DNA of 64,000 nucleotides from Zelopaecilomyces penicillatus (taxonomy: Eukaryota; Ascomycota; Sordariomycetes; Hypocreales; Pseudodiploosporaceae), in the NCBI GenBank assembly GCA_005765155.1, contig VCCP01000007.1, forward strand, positions 1,505,501-1,569,500, in the 5' to 3' direction. The position numbers were made by a program, and so were the translations under genes. The notes beneath the pieces are model-generated. The model was not told the origin of the DNA. It was given only the letters and a program-made list of their open reading frames with translations, and made no database searches. Of this stretch, positions 43,956 to 54,604 are shown one piece after another (the first letter of the stretch is position 1; each line of letters begins with the position of its first letter).

Positions 43956-46539
43956 TCAAGCTCCGTAAGCAACCTGACCCTGTGGCCTATCCTCTTCCAT
44001 TCCTGGAGCCATAAAGTTCGTCCTGGGATCACCCGTAGCCTTGGCCGCTGAGCAACGTGCCATTGTTGGCGAGCTAAAGGGAAAGAATTAGCAAAAGTTC
44101 AGTTGAGAGCAGGAGATGAGATGGAGGAGGGATGGATCTTGTGGTGGAGGGGGGGGAATTGTCGGGAATACAAACCTTCTAGAGATAACATCTGTGAAGT
44201 AGAAGTTTTCAATGACCTTCTTGAGCGGCGCATTGCTTGCCTTGGCTCCCTTGTTCTGGTCTACAAGCTGAACCTTGCTCAACTGCCTCAGAGCAACAGG
44301 CTCCACAACATCGTAGGCCGCCAGTGCAGGGCTAATCTCCACCATGCGATCCCGCACAGCAGCAACGTCATCGTAAGGAAGAGGTGCGCCAAGGAACTCA
44401 CTGGCAGCTCTGAGGATCTTCCAGTCGGTACGGGAGGCGCCGGGCAGTGATGTGGCAGCACGGGTCATCTGGACTCGTCCTTCGGTGTTGATATAGGTGC
44501 CAGCCTTTTCGGTGTAAGCAGCGCCAGGTAGGACGACATCGGCCACCTGAGCACCCCGGTCACCGTGATGGCCCTGGTAAACGACGAAGGCGTCCTTGGG
44601 AATGTCTGCCGCGTTGAACTCGTCGGCGCCAAGCAACCAAACGAACTTGGGCTTGGTCTCGGCAACAGCAGCAGAAGGAGTAACAAAGCCAACCTCGAAT
44701 GCACCAGCTCTTGAGGCCTCTCGCTGCAGCACATTGTAGCCGTCCCATTCAGGAGTCACAAAGTTGGCAGCATTCTTCTCGACAAAGGCGCCGATAGTTT
44801 CGTAGAAAGCCTTGGCATCAGCATGGTCTGTCACACCGGATCCCACAATGATCATCGGCTTCTTGGCAGCCTGGAGTTTCTTGCCAAAGGGACCAGCCAG
44901 TGCCGTCTTGAGGGCGGCGTGGTCGGTTCCTAGGTGTTCAAACTCGAAGGTTGAATTCCAGGTCTCTCCAACGACAGCGACTTCAAGGTCTGAGCGCAGC
45001 CACTGCTTGCGAATACGGGCATTAAGAACAGCGGCTTCGTGACGTGGGTTGCTTCCGACGATGAGCATGCAATCAGCCTCTTCAATACCCCAAATCTTGG
45101 AGTTAAACAGGTAGTTTGACCTGACATCAATGCCGTGTGCAAGAGGCTGGCTACCGGTAGGTGTATCCAAAGCCAGGTTGTCGGAGCCAAGTTTGTTAGC
45201 CATGTCCTTGGCTACAACAAGGGACTCGACCTCGGTCAAGGCACCGGCGATGACCTTGAACTCGTTGCCCTGAGGCTTTTTCTGTTCCCAAGCCCGAGCA
45301 ACCTCCGTAAGCGCTTCCTCCCAATCAGCAGGCTCGAATTTGCCATCCCTGCGAATCAAAGGCATCGTCAATCGCTGGGTCTTGAGGCCATCACAGGCGA
45401 ATCGGGTCTTGTCGTTGATCCACTCCTCGTTAACATCGTCATTTAGTCGAGGAATAACACGCATCACTTCCAGACCACGCGAATCAACACGGATGTTTGA
45501 TCCAAGGCCGTCGAGAACGTCGATGGACTCGGTGTGCTTCAATTCCCAGGGACGGGCACGGAAGGCATAGGGCTTAGATGTCAACGCGCCAACGGGGCAG
45601 AGATCAATGATATTTCCAGACAACTCAGAATCCAGGTTCTGTTCGAGGTAGGTTCCGATTTGCAGGTCATTACCACGACCAGTGGATCCAAGCTCGGTGG
45701 CGCCGGCAATATCGTTGGCGAATCGAACACATCGTGTGCAGTGGATACATCGGTTCATTGAGGTCTTGATTAAGGGTCCAATGTTCTTGTCTTCGACGGC
45801 TCGCTTGCCTCCAATCTCGTGAAATCGACCTCGGTCAGCACCGTAACGCATGGACTGATCCTGAAGATCACACTCGCCACCTTGATCGCAAATGGGGCAG
45901 TCGAGGGGGTGGTTAGCGAGTAAGAACTCCATAACACCCTCGCGGGCCTTGTGTGTAATGGGTGAGTTCGTCTTCACCACCATGCCAGGCTGCACCGGCC
46001 AGGCACAGGAAGCAACAGGTTTCGGTACCCGCTCAACCTCGACCAAGCACATACGGCAGTTACCAGCGATCATAAGTTTTCTGCAGATTTTTTTGTTAGG
46101 TGTCGGTTTCGGAACGGAATGGAGAGGGGAGAGGGCCTGGAGACTTCGTACTCATGGTAACAGTATCTGTATCATGTTAGTCTAGTTCTCATACGTTTGT
46201 TCAGACTGATTGCCGTTGTTGGTTTGCACATACCTGGGAATGGTTACTCCCGCCTTCTCGCAAGCCTGAATTAGGGCCGAACCAGCTACACCATTGTCAA
46301 CAAATGCACCCCTTGACCATCCGAAAACCAATTGGTACCTTCTATTGAGACCTTCTTTCCATCTAGATATATGTTAGCACTCAATCGAGCACCAATGGCT
46401 TCTTGCTTATTCAAAAACGCTTACCAATTGTAAGCTCCACCTCGGCCGGTCGTTGAGACGTCGTCGCGAATGTCCGCGAGACGGTGGCAGCCCGCCTGCC
46501 TGTCCGCCAAGCCGAACGTGCCAGAGTCTGTCGGAGCAT
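43956..46539 (-). CDS. Respiratory complex I 75-78 kDa subunit (NDUFS1 / NUO-78)
   Basis: Six exons, 46539-46425, 46362-46339 (24 nt), 46285-46234, 46166-46152 (15 nt), 46080-44176 and 44073-43956; 742 residues, close to the family's ~740. A mitochondrial presequence (MLRQTLARSAWRTGRRAA) precedes the mature protein. The 2Fe-2S cluster ligands are Cys66, Cys77, Cys80 and Cys94. The next cluster (N5) uses His126, Cys130, Cys133 and Cys139, and the third (N4) Cys180, Cys183, Cys186 and Cys230, all intact. The rest is the molybdopterin-oxidoreductase-like region, without its cofactor in complex I. The C-terminus, SSPTMARCSAAKATGDPRTN, is recovered only by splicing. It passes electrons from FMN to quinone in the peripheral arm. 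Confidence 0.96.
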
Positions 46540-47131
46540 CGTGTCGCCTTGACGGATTGAACGTGATGGTCGTTGCAGTACACTGCGGCGGAATTAAAAA
46601 GGACTCAGTCGTTGACGTCTCGAAGGGACTGCTTCTGGTGGTGGTGGAAATGCACTTGGCACTAGTCTGTCCAAGCACCGATTAATTTACAATCATGCTG
46701 ATTGGCTCAACGCTTGATCTTTCATGCCTCAGGCACCACACTGGCCCTCCACCAGCTACTTAGAATTTCTCGCGCCTCCAAAGTTTGCGGATTTTCTTTT
46801 CTTTCTTCTTCAAATTAATTGTACACGGGCACATTTTATTGTAGGTGAGCTTGGACTGCAGTCTGCTTCGGTATGTCTGCTGTTTTTATCGAGTCTTCCT
46901 CTATCTTGTGCTCTAGAGTAATGTTTCACGCCGATTATGGAAGCATGGGAGAGAGTTTAATCTCGCTGAGCGTTGCCTCTTACCGCCGGTCGTCACATTC
47001 ATCATAAACGTAGTAGTATTTTCATGACTTTTATTTTATATACATGTCCACACTCTTGGGCAAGCCCATGGAGGGCGGAATCAGGCCGACAGCAGTAAAG
47101 TCATACAAACTGTGCGACTCGTGGTTTTAAT
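46540..47131. other. Intergenic, complex I subunit promoter
   Basis: Upstream of the complex I gene and downstream of SelO, both on the minus strand. Nothing beyond promoter and 3' UTR seen. Confidence 0.65.
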
Positions 47132-49208
47132 TCACGAACTACAACTGCACTGGATGGCGCGGCCGGCCCTGGGGACGTCGCCAACCCATCGCTGCTCTTC
47201 CTCTCTATCGCCCTGCCACACAGCACCATCAATTGACTCGCCATCCCACGCATCTTCGAATGGATGCAACGCCATATGCATAATGCGATCCAAAACCTCT
47301 CGTTCACCTTCTTTCTCAACACGTCGAATCACTTCGTCAAGGATCCACCCTCGAGGAACAAAGTTGGGGTTGACGTGCCTCATCGCTTGCCTCCTCTCAG
47401 CATCTTGAGTATCTGAGATAGTGTCTCCGGACTCTTTATTTCCCCAATCTTCCACCACGCGAGCTCGCCACTTACCGAGCCAGTTGGCGATTTGCTCTCG
47501 AGCGGCAGTCTCGCCCGTGGACTGTGGTGCTCCCTCTTTGTGGAAGAAAATAGATGCCTTCTCCCGCATAGCCTTCGGGGTAGAGATTTCGTCAAGCTTT
47601 AGGTTGCTTAGGCGGCGGAAGAAATGGTTGAAGTCAAGCTCCAGCGCCTCCATAGTATCAAGAGCCTCGCTAAAAAGCTCCTTGAAATCCGAAGGCTTGA
47701 ATTCGCGCAGGCCCATTCTGCCTGTCATTAACCTCTTGTATTCTGCCAGAAACGTAGCCTTGTATTCTTCTCCAGTCTGCATGATCAGTTTCTCAGCTCG
47801 CTCCACCAGCTCCTTTTCTTGCTCTTCCTTGACGCCTTCAGTAATGAAAAACTGGTCATCAACATCTGGACCAATGCCGAGGAGCTCGCCCATCGCCTCT
47901 CCAAATCTCGTTAGGTTCCACCATATTATGGATGGCTGGTTCTTATAAGAATAACGAAGTAAGTGATCGTCGTGATTTGGCGTGTAGGCAGGGTCAAAGT
48001 TATCCATGAAAGCAAAGGGCCCGAAATCTATTGAGAGGCCATATACCGATGTGTTGTCCGTATTCTATGACAATGTTAGTGTCAAGCCAGATTCCAAAAG
48101 GAGAATTCGGGTGCAACCATACCAATACGCCGTTCATGAAGCCATATGCCTGCCAGTGTGCAACGGTTATTGCGTTCCGTCGTGCAATCTCGCGATACAG
48201 CCGAGCAAACCTGTTCTCAGCGACATCATTAGGACCCTGTATTTCAGACGCCGCGATACCACGAGTAGGCGCAGGCGAATCGTCAGGTTTATCTGGTGAA
48301 TCTAGCCGGCCAGGCAAAGTTTCCCATCCGCCGAAGACTTCTTCAGCAACATAGGTCGCCAGTTTCCTGATGAGATCACGATCCCCTCTGGCCCGCATAA
48401 TATCAAAGTTGCCCAATCGAAGCCAGGATTGAGCAAATCGGAGCACAATAGCTCCCGGCTCAAAGCTCTCGCGCAGCACCCTAGAGTGCGGAAGCAAGCT
48501 GAGGGATAGCGCCCTCGTCGTAGGTATCTTGAGGGCGTTGAGCGCCTCCGAAACAACAAACTCTCGGATGCTTGATCTTAGCACCGCCTTGCCGTCAGCG
48601 AACCGAGAGTAGGGCGTCAGGCCGGCACCCTTGAGTTGCAGCTCATACTGGACGCCAGACACTGGGTTTTTAGTCTCGAAGAGGGATATGGCTCTGCCAT
48701 CGCCGAGCTGTCCTGCCCATTGCCCAAACTGAAAGCCTCCATAGCACTGCGCCCACGGATATCCACCCTCCAACTTGGACTCGTCCCAACCATATAGCTT
48801 ATTTCCCGCCACAAACTGCCGGAATTCGTCCGTCTTCTCCTCCCCAGCTTTGATGCCCAAGTCACGTAAGGCGGCCGGGCTTACACCCAGCAGCTCTGGT
48901 TCTTTCTGCTCGGCAGGTCGCACCCAGGTGAACAGGGCATTGCGGACTTGTCGAGGCGTAATTCGGTCGCGCGGCGTCTTGTGTGATTCGGCCGGGGTTG
49001 GAAACACGGAATCCGGGGGCAGCGATTCGGTAAAGTGCCATGACTTGGGCAAGTCATCTAAGGTTGCTTCTGCGTAGGATTGTCCCGCAGAAGCTGGGCC
49101 GGAGCCTGTCGTCATGATGCCGCGGATGTGAGTGCGCTGAAAAGTTATTTGTCGCAAGAGGATGTTGTGAATGGTTGACGGCAATGTCCTAGCTCTATAA
49201 CAGCTCAT
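47132..49208 (-). CDS. FMP40: SelO / FMP40 family protein AMPylase, mitochondrial
   Basis: Two exons, 49208-48123 and 48064-47132; 672 residues. The N-terminus (MSCYRARTLPSTIHNILLRQ, then TFQRTHIRG) is Arg-rich with few acidic residues, as in a mitochondrial presequence. A second Met at residue 32 could give a shorter form. The pseudokinase-fold YdiU/SelO domain is clear: WAQCYGGFQFGQWAGQLGDG, YELQLKGAGLTPYSRFADGK, AVLRSSIREFVVSEALNALK, and MNGVLNTDNTSVYGLSIDFG across the intron, where Asp residues bind metal. The family transfers AMP to protein substrates and supports the oxidative-stress response. The C-terminus ends CSCSS, with Cys where animal SelO has selenocysteine. This form is typical of fungi and keeps the redox pair. 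Confidence 0.93.
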
Positions 49209-50067
49209 CGAAGCAAGTTTACAGAAGATACATTAGATTATTGGGGGGCCGTCGTGTTTAAATAGCATTGTAGGTTGGCATGTTCTCTTCGATGCAGAGG
49301 TGGCAATGGCTACGGAATGTTTTTCAATCGTTTGATAATGGATGGGACTTGGTTGACATCAGCCTGTCGCAACCAGGTCGGCCAGTACATTCAGAGCATA
49401 GCGCTGTCTATCCATACCCCACATTACATCACTGAAGAAGCCCCAAGACCGAATACAGAGTTATTAAGATCACATCAATTTGCTCTGTACAATGCTTGTA
49501 GCTATTTGATGTTAAATCATTAGCCTAAGCCCACAGGCTTCTATCTACGACTCCCCGCTATCTAACATGGCTGAGTCCAAGTGGCATAGAAATATGTGAA
49601 TGATCCGCATTGTGAGCACGACACTAACAGACACATTGCGTGATGTCATGGGTGCCACACCAAGATATTTGATGTCATAAACCCCATCTTATCGCTCGAA
49701 TTCCGTTGAAGAACAAGCTCTATAGTTCAGCAATACAAGGGAAGATTCAGTATATTAAAGTCGATTGTTTCACAAATTCATAAAAGAAGTTATCTTATCT
49801 GTGTCATGGCGCTCTCAATAATGTACCGTAGAAGCTATCAAGTTGTCATGTAAATCTGTAGAGGGCTACCGTCGGATGTCCGGATCCCCCCTCACCATGA
49901 ATTCCTTAGTTGGGTGCCTGCATTATGGCAAGCAGCGGGGTTCAGCCGCGGTATTTTGCAATTGTCATGATGTTATACACCGCACGGCTTTTCTCCTCAT
50001 CAACTCTCCCGAGCTTGCTCCCTTGATTTCTTTCCCTCACTAGTATCGACTTTCGTGCCTCATCAAG
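49209..50067. other. Divergent promoter between SelO and aldo-keto reductase genes
   Basis: Head-to-head promoters. AT-rich, no repeat or gene recognised. Confidence 0.65.
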
Positions 50068-51152
50068 ATGAATTCCATCGGAGCAGCATTCCAACCCGAT
50101 GCTTCGGGTCAAGCACCAAAGCAGTCGCCATATCTCCAGTCACTGAAATTGAACGACGGCAATGAGATCCCCATGGTATGAAATCATATGGGATGTTGTT
50201 CATCTCTCGCCCCATGTTCAACAACAGCAGGTTTTTATTGCTAACTATCCTGCTCTTCTCAGCTTGCATACGGGCTCGGCACAGCTCGATTTAAAGGAAC
50301 GGCGGGACCTCTAGATCAAGAGTTGGTTGATCTTACAAAGACAGCTATTGACGTTGGATATCGCCATTTTGATGGTGCTGAATGTACGTCGAACGATGTT
50401 GGACATCGGGCATAGTAGAGCAATTTCTCACATTCATTGCAGTATATGGAAACGAGGAGGAGCTCGGCGCTGCGATCAAGGCTTCCAAGGTGCCTCGAGA
50501 CCAGCTTTATATCACTACAAAGATTAGCGCAACGGAGAAGAAGAACACTGAAGAAGCATTCAGTCTTTCTCTGAAGAAGCTTGGTCTCGACTATGTTGAC
50601 CTCTATCTGATCCACGGCCCATGGTTTGCGGATACCGAACAGGAGCTTCAACAGAAGTGGGCAGATTTGGAGGCCATCAAGGCGTCAGGTCGTGCAAAGT
50701 CCATTGGCGTTTCCAATTTCATCCAGGAGCATCTTGAGACTGTTCTCAAAACTGCCAAGACCCCTCCCGCAATCAACCAGATTGAGTTCCACCCATATTT
50801 GCAGCACGGAGATCTCTTGGATTACCACAGGAAGCACAAAATTGCCGTCTCATGCTACGGGCCGCTTAGCCCCATCACTGTTGCTAAACAGGGTCCAGTG
50901 GATGAGCTATGGAAGGCTCTCGCGGAGAAGTATGGGGTCTCAGAGTCTGAGATCGGTCTCCGGTGGTGCATTGATCAAGGCATTGCTGTCATTACTACCA
51001 GCTCTAAGCATGAACGGTTGGAACGCTATCTTCACATGTTGCCCAAGTTCAAGCTCACTCCAAAGGAAGTAGCAGATGTAGCCGAGTTGGGTAACAAGAA
51101 GCACCATCGTGTGTTCTGGGGGAAACTGATCAGCGCAGATGATAGGAGATAG
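50068..51152 (+). CDS. Aldo-keto reductase (NADPH-dependent ketone/aldehyde reductase)
   Basis: Three exons, 50068-50175, 50263-50383 and 50443-51152; 312 residues, the usual AKR length. The (beta/alpha)8-barrel motifs are present: LAYGLGTARFKG, VGYRHFDGAELYGNE, YITTK, LIHGPW, IGVSNF, INQIEFHPYLQ. The catalytic tetrad is complete: Asp73, Tyr78, Lys103 and His134. The C-terminal TTSSKHERLERY has the Lys and Arg that bind the NADP(H) 2'-phosphate. Similar enzymes in yeast reduce alpha-keto amides, aldehydes and indole-acetaldehyde in the cytosol; the substrate here cannot be read from sequence. It is not next to other catabolic genes, so a housekeeping detoxifying role is most likely. Confidence 0.93.
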
Positions 51153-51297
51153 AACCGTAATCACATATGGCACTAATTGCTGTGTCTGGCGATTTAAAAA
51201 ATAACACAGATGGTTTTATCATATTTTCTTTTCACTGAGAGGGAGATAGCTTGAGTACTTGAGTCATTCTCAAGATGAGTAGCAGACTTGACTTCAA

Positions 51298-52480
51298 TCA
51301 TAATTCATCATCAGATTCCGTCTCGCTTCCGACTCCTGTAGATGTTGTGGCTGGCGCCGCGGTTGGGGGTTTCCTATTCGCAAATGGCAAAGACCTCGGA
51401 GCAGGAGGTCTCTCGACCTTCTTTTGTACAGCCTTCTGAGCTTCTGACTGCCCTTGACTGGGTAAGGCTTCGATCTTTTTTGATCTAGAAGGGGGTTTTG
51501 ATGCCTGGTTTGCATCATCGTCGTCATTTTCATCATCATTGTCTTCATCGTCACTGGCCCCAGATGCAGTGGCTTCGGTGTTATTATCAAGCTCACTGTC
51601 CTCTGGTTCTGACTTAATATCCACATCCATATCTACTGATTCACCTCCCGTCGCTGGCGCTTTTCTTTTCGTAGGTCGAGACTGAGTTGGTTGCCTAGTT
51701 GTTTTCTTTGTTGTTGACGCTTGAGCCGGCGTGGATGTGGATGGCTCGTTCCCAGAACTGGGAGGAACACTCGCAATGATTTTCTGCTGCTCACGTATTT
51801 TGACCTTTTTCTCGTTGAGAAGATCGCGAAACTTTTGCAAGAGTATTGTTTCATCGGCCTCCTTTGCTGCAACCAGCTCATCTAGTTGCGCCCTCAAGCC
51901 TTCTACAGTGGCCTCGAGCCGTTGAACATGGGCAGATGACTTGGCCGCAGCCTCGTAGCTCACAGTCAGAGCATCCACGGAGTTTGCGCACCAATGGAAT
52001 AGTTCAATTCTGTCCGGGTCGTCCTCTTTCAAAGTAATTGATCCCAGGCGTTGCTAGACAAGTAAGCTTCACCATAACCACTCCTTTGAATTCTTCCACC
52101 TTACCGTGATGCCTTGGACTTGTTTCCTTATGGTGATGGAGATTGATGATTGCTGAACGCTCGCTGTAGCCTGGATATCCTCGAGTGGCTTTTGCGAAAG
52201 TACTGCTTCCAGCAGCTTCTGCCACTCTGACTCTGAAACGGAGCAGTTCTTGACCATCAATGCAGCGGTCTTGTCATGTCTCACTGTTGATTATTAACAC
52301 TTGACATGGATATTTCAAGCTGTAGGGATGTTGCTCACATGTAGTCATGTATCCCGCATCACCTTCTGTTCCGACGAGATTGAGATCCAAAGGCTTAGGT
52401 CCCGTTGAAGTTGTCTGAATAAGTACGTAGGTAGAGGCATTGTCATCCCGAGGGAACTTGAGCACACGCTTCATGGTCAT
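51298..52480 (-). CDS. XRCC4 / LIF1-type end-joining factor
   Basis: Three exons, 52480-52339, 52283-52105 and 52053-51298; 358 residues. A beta-rich head of about 110 residues (RVLKFPRDDNASTYVLIQTT, DKTAALMVKNCSVSESEW) is followed by a parallel-dimer coiled coil (about 140-195, rich in Leu, Glu and Lys). An acidic, low-complexity tail (SDDEDNDDENDDDDANQ) follows, with a patch of basic residues, RPTKRKAP, that could be a nuclear signal. In known family members the coiled coil binds DNA ligase IV and the complex joins double-strand breaks by non-homologous end joining. The start is the ATG at 52480. A Met-like codon earlier in the same frame is TTG, not ATG. The first intron is confirmed by restored frame (TT + L R H D K). 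Confidence 0.84.
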
Positions 52481-54604
52481 TTTAGCGAGTTGACACAAGA
52501 GGACGTGATTGAGAAAAGCAAACCCCAATCTCAAGTAGGAACGATTTTAAGAGGCAACTTGTGATTCTTCAGTTGCTCCAAAGCGTCGCGAGATTTGATA
52601 ACTGTAAAGTTGGTGGAGGAAGGAAGATGATGAATATATGCGTGTTTGTTTGTGAGGCGGCGTGAATTAGCAGGCATCCACAGTGGTTGGCTACTGGTCC
52701 ATTGTACAGGTATTAATTGACTCCAGGGACTTGCTGCAGCCTGCAGGTCTGGTGCCTGGACGGCCGTTGCTCTCGGAGATCGCTGGAGCCAAACACCATC
52801 TTCGTGTGCTGAATCAGCACGTCCGCTAGGCAAGCTCAAAGAACGTGTACCTGACGATGAAAAGCTTAAACTACTAGTCCATTACTGCCCAGTTGATAAT
52901 AATGACTATGAGTTGATTAGAGTTAGCAAAGACACTTGGAAGGGGCTCTAGCCATCGCTTGATATTCCTAGCCGCATTGTTTGTTCATACTTGACAGGGC
53001 TGGTTAGCCTCGTCAAGTCACATTCCAGTCTCGAGAATCTATAATACTCATAGTGCACCAATGCTCAGTGGTCAATGCTTCACCCCACCACCCACCTCTT
53101 AAAGTGCTACGGTATTACTACGTAATCAACCAGCCAGCACAGAGAACAATTAGTAGGCTCATCAGGCACAACTGTGGACACTGGTCCCTTATATTTTTTA
53201 GGGGAAAATGACCCGACGAGCGAAACAACGCACATGGCATTATGCTTCACATGGAAATGTTATGACCCGAAAATATATGTGGGCAGTGACCGGAGGTTGG
53301 CAATATTTCACATGGTTTATGATGTGATTAAGCGAAGCACCAAGGAAAGATTTTATCTTTACCAGAGTGTAATTAAATCTCTTTACGCATGCAGCTATAC
53401 CTGCATGCGCACCTTGTAGGGTCGGAGGAGATCTAGTTATGTCGACTCATTAATTGACCGCAGAGATGCTTTGCATGCCGGCCACAATCTGACCCAAGCG
53501 CCGCGGGAATTCCCATCACCGACCAGATGGGACTTTGGATTTTAAAATTACGGCAATCAGTAACCAAAACATTTGCCTCATTTTCTTCTTAGTTGAATTA
53601 AAATGACAGGCCGCGCAATAATAATTGCGCCTCATGCCCAACCCCTACCCTGGAGAAAACCATTTCATGTAAATTGCGATTAAAATTCACTGGGCAGACC
53701 TTCAGGGAGAATCCAGACAACCTAGCCTAGCCCAAGCTTGCCAGCCCAGTCTAGCTATGCCCAGCCAGTCTGGAGAGCACTGGCTCGAGCGGCATGGGCT
53801 GCTAAGCTCGATGGAGCATAGCCCGCAGTGACTGGCCAGCCACTAGCGCCCCGCCCCGGAAGTAACCCAGCAGCCATTCAGGAGCCGCCCCCCCAGGAGG
53901 GCCTAAGAGGGACCCGAGGGACCCAGGAGCCCCCCAAAACCCCCCCCAATGGGCCCCTGTCTCTCCTCCCACCAGCTCCCACCAGCCACCGGCTGAAATC
54001 CTGGCCCAGCCCAGCCTTTTACTTTCGTGTTCGCACGTTCTGGTCCAACACATCTGGGCTAATCCACACGGCCTGCAAATTCCATTCGCTTGATTCACCT
54101 GCCGTCCACATCATCACCACCATCCGCTCACCTTTGGCTCTCGACCTGTCCACGTTTCTATCAACAACAAAAAATAGACTCGCATCACGCAGACCATCCG
54201 TCAGCTGCTCGCCCACCACCTTCAAGTGACGCTCGCTGGCAGACTCTTCCGACCGAGGCGACACAGCACAGTCATACCATCACCCGTTACCGACACACCG
54301 ATTGCAGCATCTTTGCACCGCGCAAAAACCCTCGACTCGACATCAATTCATTCGAGTCTCAACCCAATATCATTGGGAACCCGCACATTTAAATCCGACA
54401 CTGGAGGAAATGCCCACGCGCGTGGTGAATTGCTGGTGTTGACGATTATGAGTCCACCCAATTGACATCACGCCTTCACTTCACCTCGTTACCCTTAATC
54501 AGCGCGCGCACCCGACATTGTTTTGGCGTCGCCCATCCAAACCACTTTTTTATCGAACCCGACCCGCGAAAGATCGCGCCAAATTATAGCGAAATCAGTA
54601 CACC
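52481..54604. other. Divergent promoter between XRCC4 and BYR4 genes
   Basis: A 2.1-kb head-to-head region. C-rich on the plus strand at 53881-53960, with GGGACCC direct repeats, and an AGCCCAG/CAGTCT repeat near 53740-53772. The last ~600 bases are pyrimidine-rich, as in a BYR4 leader. No gene recognised. Confidence 0.6.

Noticed and set aside
52531..52839. 102-codon minus-strand frame just upstream of XRCC4
   Set aside because: No domain; it lies in the probable leader and the XRCC4 head begins cleanly at ATG 52480.
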